Shown: positions 1-9,340, counted from the first letter of the stretch. The stretch: DNA of 64,000 nt from Victivallis lenta (GCF_009695545.1 NZ_VUNS01000008.1:124001-188000), one strand, 5' to 3'. The notes: generated by a model not told the origin, from the sequence alone. Numbers and translations: made by a program.

Positions 1-268
1 TCCGGCAGCCGGTCACCGCGACAACCACGACCTTCGTGCTGTTCAGCAGCCCGTCCGAAGCGCTCTCGGCATCCGCGATGGCGTTGCCGAGCTGCTCGAA
101 GGCGAGGTCCATATCCTCAATCTCGCCCTTGACCACCGAACCGGCGGAAGGGGCGGAACCGCGCCCGACCACATTTACGCGCCCGTCCGGCCCGGCTTCA
201 CCGACCAGCACATTGATCTTCGATGTGCCGATTTCGATCGCGGTGACGATGTCCCTGGTATGAAACAT
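1..268 (-). CDS. ftsA: Cell division protein FtsA, N-terminal part (runs off left edge)
   Basis: The minus-strand frame starts with MFHTRDIVTAIEIGTSKINV and continues for 89 codons to the window edge. EIGTSKINVLVGE is the phosphate-1 motif of the actin-fold ATPase FtsA, and the following VVGRGSAPSAGSVVKGEIED is the usual beta-strand and Gly-Ser segment of the family. FtsA anchors FtsZ to the membrane at the septum. The start is supported by GGAGGAG placed 4-5 nt upstream of the ATG. The SHS2/1C domain and the C-terminal membrane helix lie outside the window. An MreB or DnaK relative is less likely because of the GXGS-(S/A)G segment. Confidence 0.85.
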   Translation of the reverse strand, partial: MFHTRDIVTAIEIGTSKINVLVGEAGPDGRVNVVGRGSAPSAGSVVKGEIEDMDLAFEQLGNAIADAESASDGLLNSTKVVVVAVTGCR

Positions 269-382
269 GACTCCTCCGTAACTGGTGGAATTGCAAAAAA
301 CTCTTCCCTAAAATATACAGGAGTTTACCGCAAATTACCAGCCGCCCGGAAGATTTTTCCCCATCAAAGCCGGGGGCCCTCC

Positions 383-1519
383 TCAAATACGCTTCTTTCC
401 GGCAACGGATGGAATTCCGTTTCCGCAAAATCGGTCGATCCGGTGCAGATAGCGCAGCGTCTTGAGCCCGTCGAACCAGCCGTGAAACGCGGCCAGACGG
501 GCGTCACGGCGATCCGGCGTATTGGCCAGCACCTTCGGCCAGATGAGCAGGAAACCCTCCTGACGCAGGAAGTCGGCGGAACATGAATCAATCTGGTCCA
601 GAAAGAGTTCCGCCTCTTCAAGCCCGCCGGGACCGGCAGCGCGGGCCAGCAGCCGGCCGAGAAAAGCAAACGCGGCGTCGGAAATTTCTGCGGGCGCCTC
701 CCCGGCCATCAGCTTCCGCACCGCCGGACCGGTTCCGAACGGGACCCGGTCCGACGGGCGCGGCGACGGGTGAACCAGCACCCGGTCCCCTGTGACGACC
801 CGGCCGGTTTTGGCGGCGGCCTGCAGGAAATAGAAATCCTCGCCCCCCTTGCGGACCCGCATGCCGCCGGCGCGCACATAGGCTGCCGCCCGCACTGCAA
901 ACGCCGAACCGACCGTCAGGAACGCATACGGCGAACCGGCCCGGCGCAGGCGGTCGACATAGCGTTCCAGATACGCCTCATAGCTGCGGATCGCCCGTTC
1001 CTCCTCCGGCGTCGCGCCGGGACGGTGCGAAAACGGAATCGACAGCGCCGATGCCGCAGGATTCCGTTCAAAGCAGCCCCGGACAGCATCAAAGTAGTCC
1101 GGTTCCGCAACCGTATCCGCATCGAGAGAGGCCAGAATCACGCGCTCCGCCTGTTCCGCATGGCACGAAGCGATGACGGCGTCCATGCCGAGCTTGCGCG
1201 CTTCGCCGACGCCGCCGGTCAGATCCGGGGCGTCGATCCAGAAGAGGTTGCGGCAGGAAAACGCGCCGGACGCCAGCAGCCGGAGCAGTTCTCCCGATGC
1301 CGCCTTGACCCGCGACGGCGCGTCGGCCGGATGATTCACGACAAGAAGCACCATATCATCCGCGCCGGGCGCGAGCGACGCCAGCGTGTTGCCGATCTCC
1401 TCCAGCTCGTCGCAGGCCGGAATCACCGCGGCGCAACGGAATCCGGCAACGACCGGACCGGGTTCGACCGGCAGCAACCGGCACTTGCGCAAATACTTCT
1501 GAAGTTCCCGCTCTTTCAA
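383..1519 (-). CDS. Family 2 glycosyltransferase
   Basis: This 378-residue protein has a GT-A fold signature: an N-terminal AAVIPACDELEEIGNTL strand and acidic turn (about residues 30-50), an ILASLDADT metal/nucleotide-sugar motif (about 125-135), and a GGEDFYFL motif near residue 225. It has no clear membrane helix, so it is probably a cytosolic or peripheral enzyme; acceptor and donor cannot be read from sequence. The start is a TTG that overlaps the stop of the upstream small gene by 4 nt (TTGA), with GGAGAAA just upstream. The two genes are therefore translationally coupled. Confidence 0.75.
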   Translation of the reverse strand: MKERELQKYLRKCRLLPVEPGPVVAGFRCAAVIPACDELEEIGNTLASLAPGADDMVLLVVNHPADAPSRVKAASGELLRLLASGAFSCRNLFWIDAPDLTGGVGEARKLGMDAVIASCHAEQAERVILASLDADTVAEPDYFDAVRGCFERNPAASALSIPFSHRPGATPEEERAIRSYEAYLERYVDRLRRAGSPYAFLTVGSAFAVRAAAYVRAGGMRVRKGGEDFYFLQAAAKTGRVVTGDRVLVHPSPRPSDRVPFGTGPAVRKLMAGEAPAEISDAAFAFLGRLLARAAGPGGLEEAELFLDQIDSCSADFLRQEGFLLIWPKVLANTPDRRDARLAAFHGWFDGLKTLRYLHRIDRFCGNGIPSVAGKKRI

Positions 1520-1926
1520 GGCCGTTTCTCCTCCGGCAGGCGGAAGAACCGGACGAACGGTCCCCCCCTGCGCCGCACCTGCCTCTGCAGAATCCCGGCT
1601 TTTCCGAGACTGATCAGAAAAGCGACGGCGAAGAAAAGCAGGCGCCGGAAAATCACTGCCGCACCGCGCCGCGGCAGGTCGCGCAGCCAGGCAAGAAAAA
1701 GGCGGAACGGATTGCCCGAAGGCAGCAGCTTCCAGATTTTCCCGAAAGAGGCGCCGGAGTCTTTTCCTTCGGGAAGGCGGTAATGCGCGAAAGCCGCGGG
1801 CGGGCGAACCGGCGGAAACGGCGCGATGAACGACGGCAGGGAAACGGACGTCTGTTCTGCCTCGGGCGGTACAGCCGGTTCGGGTTCTCCGGCGATTCCG
1901 GGACCGGTATTGTTATCGTTCATCAT
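1516..1926 (-). CDS. Small Pro-rich protein with one hydrophobic segment, unknown function
   Basis: The 136-residue product has an acidic, Pro-rich N-terminal half (about residues 1-55) followed by a basic region, one hydrophobic stretch (IFRRLLFFAVAFLISLG, about 95-112) and an Arg-rich tail. No family is recognised. An AGGAGA site lies 5 nt upstream of the ATG, and the gene overlaps the next glycosyltransferase by 4 nt. The context suggests an accessory, perhaps membrane-tethering, partner of that enzyme; this is inference only. Confidence 0.5.
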   Translation of the reverse strand: MMNDNNTGPGIAGEPEPAVPPEAEQTSVSLPSFIAPFPPVRPPAAFAHYRLPEGKDSGASFGKIWKLLPSGNPFRLFLAWLRDLPRRGAAVIFRRLLFFAVAFLISLGKAGILQRQVRRRGGPFVRFFRLPEEKRP

Positions 1927-1986
1927 CAAATCTCCTGGGCAGACGATGTTCAGGTATTTGCAGATAATGACGTGACTCCGCGGTCA

Positions 1987-2014
1987 ATCTTATCTCTCTT
2001 CTCGATTGATGCAA
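1987..2014 (-). promoter_or_regulatory. Candidate promoter for the small protein/GT2 pair
   Basis: On the minus strand TTGCAT (2009-2014) and TAAGAT (1987-1992) are separated by 16 nt, about 60 nt upstream of the 1926 start. No experimental support. Confidence 0.35.
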
Positions 2015-2164
2015 GTGTTTTGCAAAAAACATTGCATATCATCAACGCCGACTGCCGCAAAGGAAACGCCTGCATGACCGGTTTCCTGGAGCTTCGGAAG
2101 GAATTCCAGAGGGGCGAAAGCCTTCCGCGGAGTCTGCCCGGAAAAGCGCAACAGCCCCAGGAAG

Positions 2165-2275
2165 ATCCGCCGCATGGCGCGTTCCCTTCCGAAAACACGA
2201 TCCTTATGCACGTTCATGCAACAGGCCGGCCGGGAATTCCATCCGAATCGCCGATTCGGTTTGTGAACTTCGCCG
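2165..2275 (+). repeat. Degenerate copy of the A repeat of the 36-37.7 kb array
   Basis: The 370-nt gap 1930-2302 holds a decayed copy of the A unit seen three times at 36.2-37.6 kb. The matching stretch includes CTTATGCACGTTCATGCAAC (in the array TTTATGCGCATTCGCGCAAC) and CCGAATCGCCGATTCGG followed by TTTGTGA. The 7-bp stem of that palindrome is intact and only its loop differs. The promoter-like head of the unit is not recognisable here. A small 8-bp stem (GAGCTTAT/ATAAGCTC, 2280-2301) abuts the miaB stop. Confidence 0.7.
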
Positions 2276-2302
2276 CCTTAGAGCTTATTCAGGGATAAGC
2301 TC

Positions 2303-3649
2303 TTACTCCTGCACCAGCTCGCCGAAGAGCGAAACGCTTCCGGCACGCGTGATTTTCACCCTTCGCAGCGTCCCCGCCTCCAAATCCGGCTCCGGCAGAA
2401 AATGGATCACCCGATTCGTCCCGGTGCGTCCGCTCCAACGCTCCGGATTGCGCGGGCTCGTCCCTTCCACCAGCACCTCCTGCACCGAACCGACCTGCCG
2501 CCGCAACGCCGCTTCGACCCGCGTCTTCAAATCGGCGAGCAGCAGCGCATTGCGCTCCTCCTTCACCTCCTGCGGCACCGAATCCTCCTGCGCCGCCGAC
2601 TTCGCCCCGGGACGCGGCGAATACTTGAAGATGAAGCTGTTGTCGAACCCGATCTCATTCATCAGCTCCCGGGTCAGGCGGAAATCCTCATCGCTCTCCC
2701 CCGGGAAACCGACGATCACATCGGTCGAAAACGTCACATCCGGCATGGCCGTCCGCAGCGCGGCGGCCACCGCCCGGTAGCCGTCCGCCGTATACTGCCG
2801 GTTCATCGCCGCCAGAATGCGGTCCGAACCGGATTGCAGCGGCAGGTGAATATTGTGACAGACCGTCCGGCTTTGCGCAATCGCCGCAATCAGCCGGTCG
2901 TTGAAATAGGTCGGATACGGCGAAGTGAAGCGAATCCTCAGCAGGCCCGGAATCCGGTCGAGCTCTTCCAGCAGCTCCGCGAACGGCGAAACTCCCGCCG
3001 GCGGAGGATTCACGTTCCCGCCCCACCCGTAAGCCGCCACATTCTGCCCGAGCAGCATGATCTCCTTCGCGCCGCCCGCAACCAGTTCGCGCGCCTCGGC
3101 AACCACATCCGCCGGCTCCCGGCTGATCTCCCGGCCCCGCACATACGGCACAATGCAGTAACTGCAGAAGCGGTTGCAGCCGCGCGTGATCGCAATCTGA
3201 GCCTTGAAATTCATCCCGTCCCCTTCCGGCCGGTAATGACTGCCCATCCCGGTCAGCACATCCGCCGATTCCGTGATCGACGCAACCTGCCGCCGGTCGG
3301 CACGGATCGACTCGATCAGCGGCACAAGCGTGTGAAGCTGCCCGGTGCCGAGCACGAAATCAAGGTGCGGCAGCTCGTTCAGCAGTTCGTTCCCGAGCCG
3401 CTGCGCCATGCAGCCGAGCGCGCCGATCACCAGCTCCGGTTTTCGCGCCTTGAGCTTCCGCATATAACCGATTTTGCCCTTCGCCTTGCGTTCGGCCTGC
3501 TCGCGGACGCTGCAGGTGTTGAAGAGCAGCACATCCGCCGCCTCCTCCGAATCGACCATCACGTGACCGGCTTCGGTCAGCATTCCGGCCAGCGCTTCGG
3601 AGTCGCGCTCGTTCATCTGGCAGCCGTAAGTTTTGATATGGATTTTCAT
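2303..3649 (-). CDS. miaB: tRNA-2-methylthio-N6-dimethylallyladenosine synthase MiaB
   Basis: This 448-residue radical-SAM enzyme adds a methylthio group to i6A37 of tRNAs. The N-terminal MTTase domain carries its three cluster cysteines (C10 in KTYGCQMN, C46 in FNTCSVR, C80 in LGCMAQ). The radical-SAM cluster motif is C158-x3-C162-x2-C165 in RGCNRFCSYC, and a TRAM domain ends the protein (VLVEGTSPRNPERWSGRTGT region). Length and all six cysteines fit functional MiaB rather than MtaB or RimO. Its start overlaps the proB stop by 4 nt, so the two are co-transcribed. Confidence 0.95.
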   Translation of the reverse strand: MKIHIKTYGCQMNERDSEALAGMLTEAGHVMVDSEEAADVLLFNTCSVREQAERKAKGKIGYMRKLKARKPELVIGALGCMAQRLGNELLNELPHLDFVLGTGQLHTLVPLIESIRADRRQVASITESADVLTGMGSHYRPEGDGMNFKAQIAITRGCNRFCSYCIVPYVRGREISREPADVVAEARELVAGGAKEIMLLGQNVAAYGWGGNVNPPPAGVSPFAELLEELDRIPGLLRIRFTSPYPTYFNDRLIAAIAQSRTVCHNIHLPLQSGSDRILAAMNRQYTADGYRAVAAALRTAMPDVTFSTDVIVGFPGESDEDFRLTRELMNEIGFDNSFIFKYSPRPGAKSAAQEDSVPQEVKEERNALLLADLKTRVEAALRRQVGSVQEVLVEGTSPRNPERWSGRTGTNRVIHFLPEPDLEAGTLRRVKITRAGSVSLFGELVQE

Positions 3650-4776
3650 GGGATATTCAAGGTCAGGTTGTCGCGGTGAATCACTTCCTCATCCACATTC
3701 GGCCCCAGAATCGTGTGGACCTGCGCCGACCCCCGGCCGCAGATCTGCAGGCAGTCGGCCGCATCGAAGTTGACCAGCCCGCGCGCGAACGGAACGCCGT
3801 CCGGACCGGAAATCTCGACCGTGTCCCCGCGCTTGAACGCACCCGACACAAACTTCACCCCCGAAGGCAGCAGACTGCGCCCCTGCTCCCGGACCGCCTT
3901 CGCCGCCCCCTCATCGACCAGCAGAGAGCCGGAAACCCGGCTGAAAAAACTGATCCAGCGCTTGCGGCCCGGAATCCGGCGGGCCCGCGGCAGAAATACC
4001 GTGCCGATGTCCTCCCCGGCCAGAACCTTTTCGAGCGCCCCCTTCTCGCGGCCGTCCGCGATCCAGAGATACTCGCCCGCGGCGGTCACAATCTCGGCGG
4101 CGTGCAGCTTCGAACTCATCCCGCCGATCGAAAACTCCGAATTGTCGGTGCCTCCGGCCATCGCACGGACCGATTCGGAAAGCTCCTTCACCACCGAAAT
4201 CCGCTTCCCGAGCGTGCCGTCCTCATTGCGTTCGCGCAACCCCTGCTCGGTGGTCAGGATCACCGTCAGCCGGGAATCGGTAATCGAGGCGAGCATGCCG
4301 GCCAGCGTGTCGTTGTCGCCGAACTTCAGCTCGCTGACCGACACCGAGTCGTTTTCATTCACGATCGGCAATACGCCGGCATCCCAGATCGCATTCACGC
4401 AGTTCATCACATTCAAATAACGCTCGCGGTTCCGCAGATCGGCGGCCGTCAGCAGCAGCTGCGCGGTTTTGAAGCCTCGCTTGCGGCACTCCGCGTCATA
4501 GATCGCCATCAGTCGGCTCTGGCCGATGGCCGCCAGCGCCTGTACCTGCGCCAGCTCCTTCGGACGCCTCTTGAGCTCAAGGGCCCGCATCCCCATGCCG
4601 ACCGCGCCGGAGGTCACGAGCAGAACCCGTTTGCCCGCCCGCCGCAGAACGTCGATGCCGGAAACCAGCTCGGCAATCGCCTCCTGACTCGTCAACAGCC
4701 GCGTTCCGGCCTTGACCACCACCTGACGGGCGCTCTTCAGGAGCTCCCGCCGCACCGCAAGATTGTTCTCATCCAT
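3646..4776 (-). CDS. proB: Glutamate 5-kinase ProB with PUA domain
   Basis: The 376-residue protein phosphorylates L-glutamate in the first step of proline synthesis. The amino-acid-kinase domain shows VVKAGTRLL, TSGAVGMG and the substrate loop VNENDSVS. A C-terminal PUA domain (about residues 280-365) is present, as in the long bacterial form. A canonical proA neighbour is absent; instead the gene is fused transcriptionally to miaB by a 4-nt overlap. Confidence 0.93.
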   Translation of the reverse strand: MDENNLAVRRELLKSARQVVVKAGTRLLTSQEAIAELVSGIDVLRRAGKRVLLVTSGAVGMGMRALELKRRPKELAQVQALAAIGQSRLMAIYDAECRKRGFKTAQLLLTAADLRNRERYLNVMNCVNAIWDAGVLPIVNENDSVSVSELKFGDNDTLAGMLASITDSRLTVILTTEQGLRERNEDGTLGKRISVVKELSESVRAMAGGTDNSEFSIGGMSSKLHAAEIVTAAGEYLWIADGREKGALEKVLAGEDIGTVFLPRARRIPGRKRWISFFSRVSGSLLVDEGAAKAVREQGRSLLPSGVKFVSGAFKRGDTVEISGPDGVPFARGLVNFDAADCLQICGRGSAQVHTILGPNVDEEVIHRDNLTLNIP

Positions 4777-4824
4777 GATTGTTCCAGATTGAAATCGTTG
4801 ATAAATCGCGGGTAATATACACCT

Positions 4825-6723
4825 TCAACGCACGACTTTCAACAGCCGGTAGCGGCCGCTCCCCGGAACCGGCACGAAAAGAAGCTTTTCTCTTTTCAGG
4901 AGCTCGAGAAAATGCAGCGTCAACTGCTCGTTCTCCCGGTCGAAATCCGAAATCGGGTCCGGGTTGCGCGGAGATTCGCCGCCGACCAGAATCACGATGT
5001 AATCGACTCCGCCCCGCACAAGCTCGCCGTACGCCTCTTCCGGCGATCCCGGAACCGGCGTGAAAAACGCCTCCTGGAAGAACGGGGTGCCCAGCACGCA
5101 GCGGCGCGGCATGTAAAGTCCCCGGCGGTCGAACACCAGCATGACCTTCGCCTCCTCCGGAAGCGTGCGGCCGATATAGTCGAGCAGATTCGCATACTCC
5201 TTTTCCCGGTCCGCAAAACGCAGAAAGTCGGCGGGCGCCTGCCGGGCGACCGGCATGGAGCGCCAGGCGTAATAGAAATTTTTCCAGACCTCGGGCTGAA
5301 ACGACAGAAGCGTCGCCGCCGCAATGACGGCCAGGGCCGCATTGCGCCACCGCACCGGCAGCCAGGCCAGACCGGAGGCCGCCAGAAACAGGACCGGAAA
5401 GAAAAGCGGCAGGATAAAACGCGCCTGCTGCGAACTCACGCACCAGTACAGGTAAAAGAGAACGCCCCCGGCCGCCGCCCAGAGAAACGCCAGTCCCTTC
5501 CGGCGGAAACGCCGCGCCGCCCAATACCAGGCGAACGCGCCGATTGCCAGCATCACCGGGAATTGCCAGCCGAGCACATAACCGTCATAAATCTCCCTCC
5601 GGTAAGCGACAATAATCCACGAGGAGAAGAAACTCCCGATGCCGGCCAGCCCGAACCGGCTGGTTCCCAGCAGAGAATGGTAGACCTCCACGGCGGCGGC
5701 CGGAGCGGCCGGGTCGATATATGCCGCCCCGAACGGATAGAACGGATTCCCGGTCGCCAGCAGCGGCCGCAGGTAAAACGGAACCGCCGCCGCCAATCCC
5801 GCCGCCGCAAACCAGGCAAAGGCGAAACCGGCCCGCCTGCGCGGCACCCGGTCGAACGCCAGAACGCAGAAGAAGAGGCAGAGCAGCGCGAGAGAGGCCG
5901 CGCCTCCGGTCAGCTTCACCGCCGCCGCCATGCCGGCAAAGAAACCGGTCAGCAGCGCCAGCGGCAGCAGCCGGCCGCGAAACACGCGGACCGCCTGCGC
6001 CCCGGCCAGCAGATTCAGCAGGATGAACGGCTCCAGGTAAACCTCGCGCCACATGCCGCCGGTCAGCGGGGAGAGCAGAAACGCGGCGGTGAGGACCAGC
6101 GCCGTCTTCCGGCCGAAGCGGAGCAAAAGCAGATAAATCCACGGAACCGCAATCAGGCAGCAGCCCAGCACCAGCAGCCGCGGAAAATTCACTCCGCCGA
6201 GCCGGACGCCCCAGAGCATCAGGAAGTGCGGCATCGACGACAAAGCCGAATAAGGGTTGTCCGCAACCACCGCCGTGGACCCCTGCTCCAGATACCGGTA
6301 CATCAATGCGACCTGATAGGACTGCTCATCCCACGAAAACGGCGGGACGAAGGCCGGAGCGGCGGTGATCCCGGCCAGAATCAGCACGCCTCCCCAGAGG
6401 ACCCACTCCTCCCGGCCGAAGCCAGCCGCTCTCCGCGCCAGGCGGCAGGTGCCGTAAACGGCCGGAACAGCCGCAGCCCCGTACAGAACTCCGGCCGGAA
6501 GATGAATGACGGCATAATCCCCCAGCCGGAAAACGACCGCCAGCAGATCGAGTCCGGCGACCAGTGCAAGAAGCCCGCTCCCCGGATGCGCATCCTTCCG
6601 GCATCCAAGCTTCTCCAGCAGCAGGCAGCCGATCCCGTAAGCGGCAAGCAGCAGAATCAGAAACGCCGCCGCCGGCTCATACCATGCGCCCTGCATGGCT
6701 GCAATCAATTCGTTCAGAGTCAT
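4825..6723 (-). CDS. GT39/ArnT-like multispanning membrane glycosyltransferase
   Basis: The 632-residue protein has about 10-12 hydrophobic segments in its first 480 residues. The first periplasmic loop carries PPFSWDEQSYQ, the acidic catalytic motif expected of GT-C (dolichyl-phosphate-mannose-type, PMT/ArnT) enzymes. The last ~150 residues are soluble and end in GSGRYRLLKVVR. It should transfer a sugar from a polyprenyl-phosphate donor on the outer face of the cytoplasmic membrane; the acceptor is unknown. It overlaps the O-antigen-ligase-like gene by 4 nt, which places it in surface polysaccharide or glycoprotein assembly. Confidence 0.7.
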   Translation of the reverse strand: MTLNELIAAMQGAWYEPAAAFLILLLAAYGIGCLLLEKLGCRKDAHPGSGLLALVAGLDLLAVVFRLGDYAVIHLPAGVLYGAAAVPAVYGTCRLARRAAGFGREEWVLWGGVLILAGITAAPAFVPPFSWDEQSYQVALMYRYLEQGSTAVVADNPYSALSSMPHFLMLWGVRLGGVNFPRLLVLGCCLIAVPWIYLLLLRFGRKTALVLTAAFLLSPLTGGMWREVYLEPFILLNLLAGAQAVRVFRGRLLPLALLTGFFAGMAAAVKLTGGAASLALLCLFFCVLAFDRVPRRRAGFAFAWFAAAGLAAAVPFYLRPLLATGNPFYPFGAAYIDPAAPAAAVEVYHSLLGTSRFGLAGIGSFFSSWIIVAYRREIYDGYVLGWQFPVMLAIGAFAWYWAARRFRRKGLAFLWAAAGGVLFYLYWCVSSQQARFILPLFFPVLFLAASGLAWLPVRWRNAALAVIAAATLLSFQPEVWKNFYYAWRSMPVARQAPADFLRFADREKEYANLLDYIGRTLPEEAKVMLVFDRRGLYMPRRCVLGTPFFQEAFFTPVPGSPEEAYGELVRGGVDYIVILVGGESPRNPDPISDFDRENEQLTLHFLELLKREKLLFVPVPGSGRYRLLKVVR

Positions 6724-8528
6724 TTCCGCAATTCCTCCAGAAACGTCCGCAGTTCAAGCGGGCTGTCATCCAATATCTGGTTCCGGAGCAGATACGGAAA
6801 CTCCTCCGGACGCAGCCCTTTCCGGGTCATCAGCTCAAGCCAGCGCTCTTCGAGGCGCCCGGCCTCTTCCCGGCGCCCCAGATGTTCAAGCACGCTCTGC
6901 CAGAGCCGGAGATTCACCGCGCTGCGCGGAAAATTTTTCTGCTCCGCTTCGAAATACGGCAGAGCGGCTTCCGGCTGCCCGGAGGCCGCCAATGCCCGCG
7001 CCATTCTCCCGAAGCTGTGCGAATAGGAGGAGAGCCGGCACTCCGCCGGAATTCCGGCAAGCGTCGCCGCCGCCGGGCGCGGGTCCTGAAAATCGAAAAG
7101 CTCCACGCCCGACAGCGTATACAGATTTTCCGCAGTCGGCCGGATCTCCACGCTGCGCTCCAGATCGCGCCGGGCCGTCGCCGGGTCCCCGTCCAGCAGA
7201 GCGAGCTTTCCGCTGCGGCAATACCATCCGCCGGCAAAATTCACCCCGAACAGAACCAGCGCCCCTCCCCACAGAAGCGCGGCCGGAGCAAAGCGGCTCC
7301 AGGCTGGAGGCACGGCCCGGACCCGCCTGACGCCAACCGCCAGCAACACCCCGGTCAGCAGTGCAAAAAGACCGCCGGCCAGCGGTGTGGCCAGCAGCAC
7401 ATCAAGCTGCCCGTGCAGCAGCAGCACAGCCCAGCACCAGGCGACCGGCAGAATCAGTTCGTCTCCCCGGCGGCGGCGGATCATTCCCCGGAAACCGGCG
7501 GCAAGGGTCAGAATGCCCCAGACAATCCCGAACAGCCCGAAGCCGCACCAGTAAAAAAGCAGTTCGTTATGCGGATGCGGATGCCGGTCCGCCGCGAAAT
7601 CCGAATCGAAATAGGAAACCGGCAAATAAGGGGCGATCTCCCCCTCGAACCGGGAAGGTCCCACTCCCAGCAGCAGACGTTCTTCGCCAAGAGCGATCGC
7701 TCCCTGCCAGACCATCAGCCGGTTTTCCTGCGGCAGCCGGTCGGCCGGATACCCCGAACGCAAGCTGAGATAAACCGTACAGCCCAGAACCGCCGCCGTG
7801 AGAACCGTCGCGACGGCAACCGGCATCCGCCATTGCCGATGCCGGTGAAGCAGAGCCGCCCCGCCGAGCAGAACCGCGGCGCAAAACGTGCTGAACAGCG
7901 TCCCGCGGGAAGCGTAGTGCGGAATCAGCAGGAACTGTCCCCCCGCAAGTCCGAAAGCCAGCAGAAAACCAACGGCCAGGCGAAAACGCGCCGGCAGAAA
8001 AAACGCGAGCGACGGGATGGAGATCACCAGAAGAGTCCAGTTCCAGTTCCAGTTGCCCGCAAGACCGGTTGCCGGTAAACCGGCGGCCAGTTCGCGCAGG
8101 GAGATCGCTGCGGAGGCCAGAAACAGAACCAGCAGAAAACAGGGAAGCCGCCGCCGGATCTCCCGCGCCAGCACCAGACCCGCCAGCGGAAAGACAAAAT
8201 AAAAAAGACCGTTCAGAAAATGGCCGGAATTCCAGCCGAAAGAAACCTGCTGGAGCAGGAGCACCACCATACCGATTCCGGCCAGAAGCAGGAAAAGCCG
8301 GAACAGGAGATCCCTGCCGCCCATGCGCAGCAGGGTCGGCAGAAAACAGAGCACCGGCCCGAGCCCCAGCAATGCAAGGACAGAAAAATCCACTCCGGCA
8401 ACCTCGCCGAAGAGCGGCACCGTCACCGCCGCCGTCTTCCACCAGGCAAGCGGAAACTGCAGCAGCAGCGCCGACAGCAGCAACACCGCGCTCCAGCCCG
8501 GCAGAGATTCAGCTTTCAATCGGGTCAT
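6720..8528 (-). CDS. O-antigen ligase/polymerase-family membrane protein with C-terminal repeats
   Basis: This 602-residue protein has about ten or more membrane segments. A large periplasmic loop carries the Wzy_C/WaaL signature (LLLGVGPSRFEG, then HPHPHNELLFYWCGFGL). Residues about 430-600 are soluble and TPR-like (LDGDPATARRDLERSVEIRP), common in this family outside enterics. Expected role: ligation or polymerisation of undecaprenyl-linked glycans at the periplasmic face. The first gene of a two-gene unit with the GT39-like enzyme downstream. A strong terminator separates it from the upstream prepilin-like gene. Confidence 0.75.
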   Translation of the reverse strand: MTRLKAESLPGWSAVLLLSALLLQFPLAWWKTAAVTVPLFGEVAGVDFSVLALLGLGPVLCFLPTLLRMGGRDLLFRLFLLLAGIGMVVLLLQQVSFGWNSGHFLNGLFYFVFPLAGLVLAREIRRRLPCFLLVLFLASAAISLRELAAGLPATGLAGNWNWNWTLLVISIPSLAFFLPARFRLAVGFLLAFGLAGGQFLLIPHYASRGTLFSTFCAAVLLGGAALLHRHRQWRMPVAVATVLTAAVLGCTVYLSLRSGYPADRLPQENRLMVWQGAIALGEERLLLGVGPSRFEGEIAPYLPVSYFDSDFAADRHPHPHNELLFYWCGFGLFGIVWGILTLAAGFRGMIRRRRGDELILPVAWCWAVLLLHGQLDVLLATPLAGGLFALLTGVLLAVGVRRVRAVPPAWSRFAPAALLWGGALVLFGVNFAGGWYCRSGKLALLDGDPATARRDLERSVEIRPTAENLYTLSGVELFDFQDPRPAAATLAGIPAECRLSSYSHSFGRMARALAASGQPEAALPYFEAEQKNFPRSAVNLRLWQSVLEHLGRREEAGRLEERWLELMTRKGLRPEEFPYLLRNQILDDSPLELRTFLEELRK

Positions 8529-8553
8529 TCTTCCGCCACCACTCAGAAATCAC

Positions 8554-8588
8554 AAAAAAGGGCAGGGTTGCACACCCCGCCCTTTTCA
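8554..8588 (-). terminator. Intrinsic terminator of the prepilin-like gene
   Basis: The minus strand reads a GC-rich hairpin (AAGGGC arm paired with GCCCTT, with GGGG/CCCT inside) followed by six T residues, about 20 nt after the stop at 8608. Confidence 0.8.
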
Positions 8589-8607
8589 TTACGAGCGAAT
8601 CACAAAA

Positions 8608-9219
8608 TTACTTGGTAGCGCCATCCCACGTGCCATTCGGCTCAATGGAGATGGTGTAACCACGATTGGCATTGGAATACCACTTGACGGTGCTGAAACC
8701 ATTGACGTTGCCGCCGAGGAACAGGATGTTGCCGTAATCGGAGTGGTTCGGCGAATTGCCGTTACGCTTGGTGCTGCCGCTGCCGTTATCAGCCATGTCG
8801 GCCGCGACGCCGGAGTCGGAACGGCCGAACTTGGCCGAGTCGCCGAGCATCATGTTCGGGCTGTAGGCGTAGTCAATCGTATCGCTGTTGAGCTTGGCAG
8901 TGCCGGTCTGGGCGCTGGTGGTCGAAGACGGGCAGAGGAACACGGCATAATCGGTCAGAACGCCGGACGCGCGCAGCTCTTCAAAACCATTATCCCCAGT
9001 ATTCCCCTTGGGATTTCCCTTCTCGGGAAGACGGCTGTCGAAATCGCCCGCATACTGCGCAAGGGCCAGACCGATCTGCTTCAGATTGCTGGTGCAGGCA
9101 ATACGGCGGGCGCGTTCGCGCGCCTGGTTCAGAGCCGGCAGCAGCATGCCCGCCAGAATCGCGATGATCGCGATCACGACGAGGAGTTCGATCAGGGTAA
9201 ACCCACGACTTTTCTTCAT
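8608..9219 (-). CDS. Prepilin-like secreted protein with type II pseudopilin leader
   Basis: The 203-residue protein begins MKKSRG followed by [18 protein letters not shown], a prepilin peptidase site (cleavage after G, Phe methylated) and amphipathic helix with the conserved Glu5. The body has the cysteine pair and N-x3-D pattern of the DUF1559-like family. Near the C-terminus it has H-x9-GG ([14 protein letters not shown]) where relatives carry H-x9-DG. A strong AAGGAGATAAAAGGAA leader supports the start. It has its own promoter and terminator, so it is a single-gene unit. No secretion apparatus gene lies nearby. Confidence 0.85.
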   Translation of the reverse strand: MKKSRGFTLIELLVVIAIIAILAGMLLPALNQARERARRIACTSNLKQIGLALAQYAGDFDSRLPEKGNPKGNTGDNGFEELRASGVLTDYAVFLCPSSTTSAQTGTAKLNSDTIDYAYSPNMMLGDSAKFGRSDSGVAADMADNGSGSTKRNGNSPNHSDYGNILFLGGNVNGFSTVKWYSNANRGYTISIEPNGTWDGATK

Positions 9220-9311
9220 TTCCTTTTATCTCCTTTAGATGTTATTTCAGATCTCGAACCCGTCCTTGAAACGCCAATAATTAGAAAGACGAGTTCTCGC
9301 TCGTTACATAT

Positions 9312-9340
9312 ATTTTAGCAAAGAATTGTGAAATATGCAA
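9312..9340 (-). promoter_or_regulatory. Sigma70-type promoter of the prepilin-like gene
   Basis: TTGCAT (9335-9340) and TAAAAT (9312-9317) on the minus strand are exactly 17 nt apart in an AT-rich gap, about 95 nt upstream of the start codon. Confidence 0.65.
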
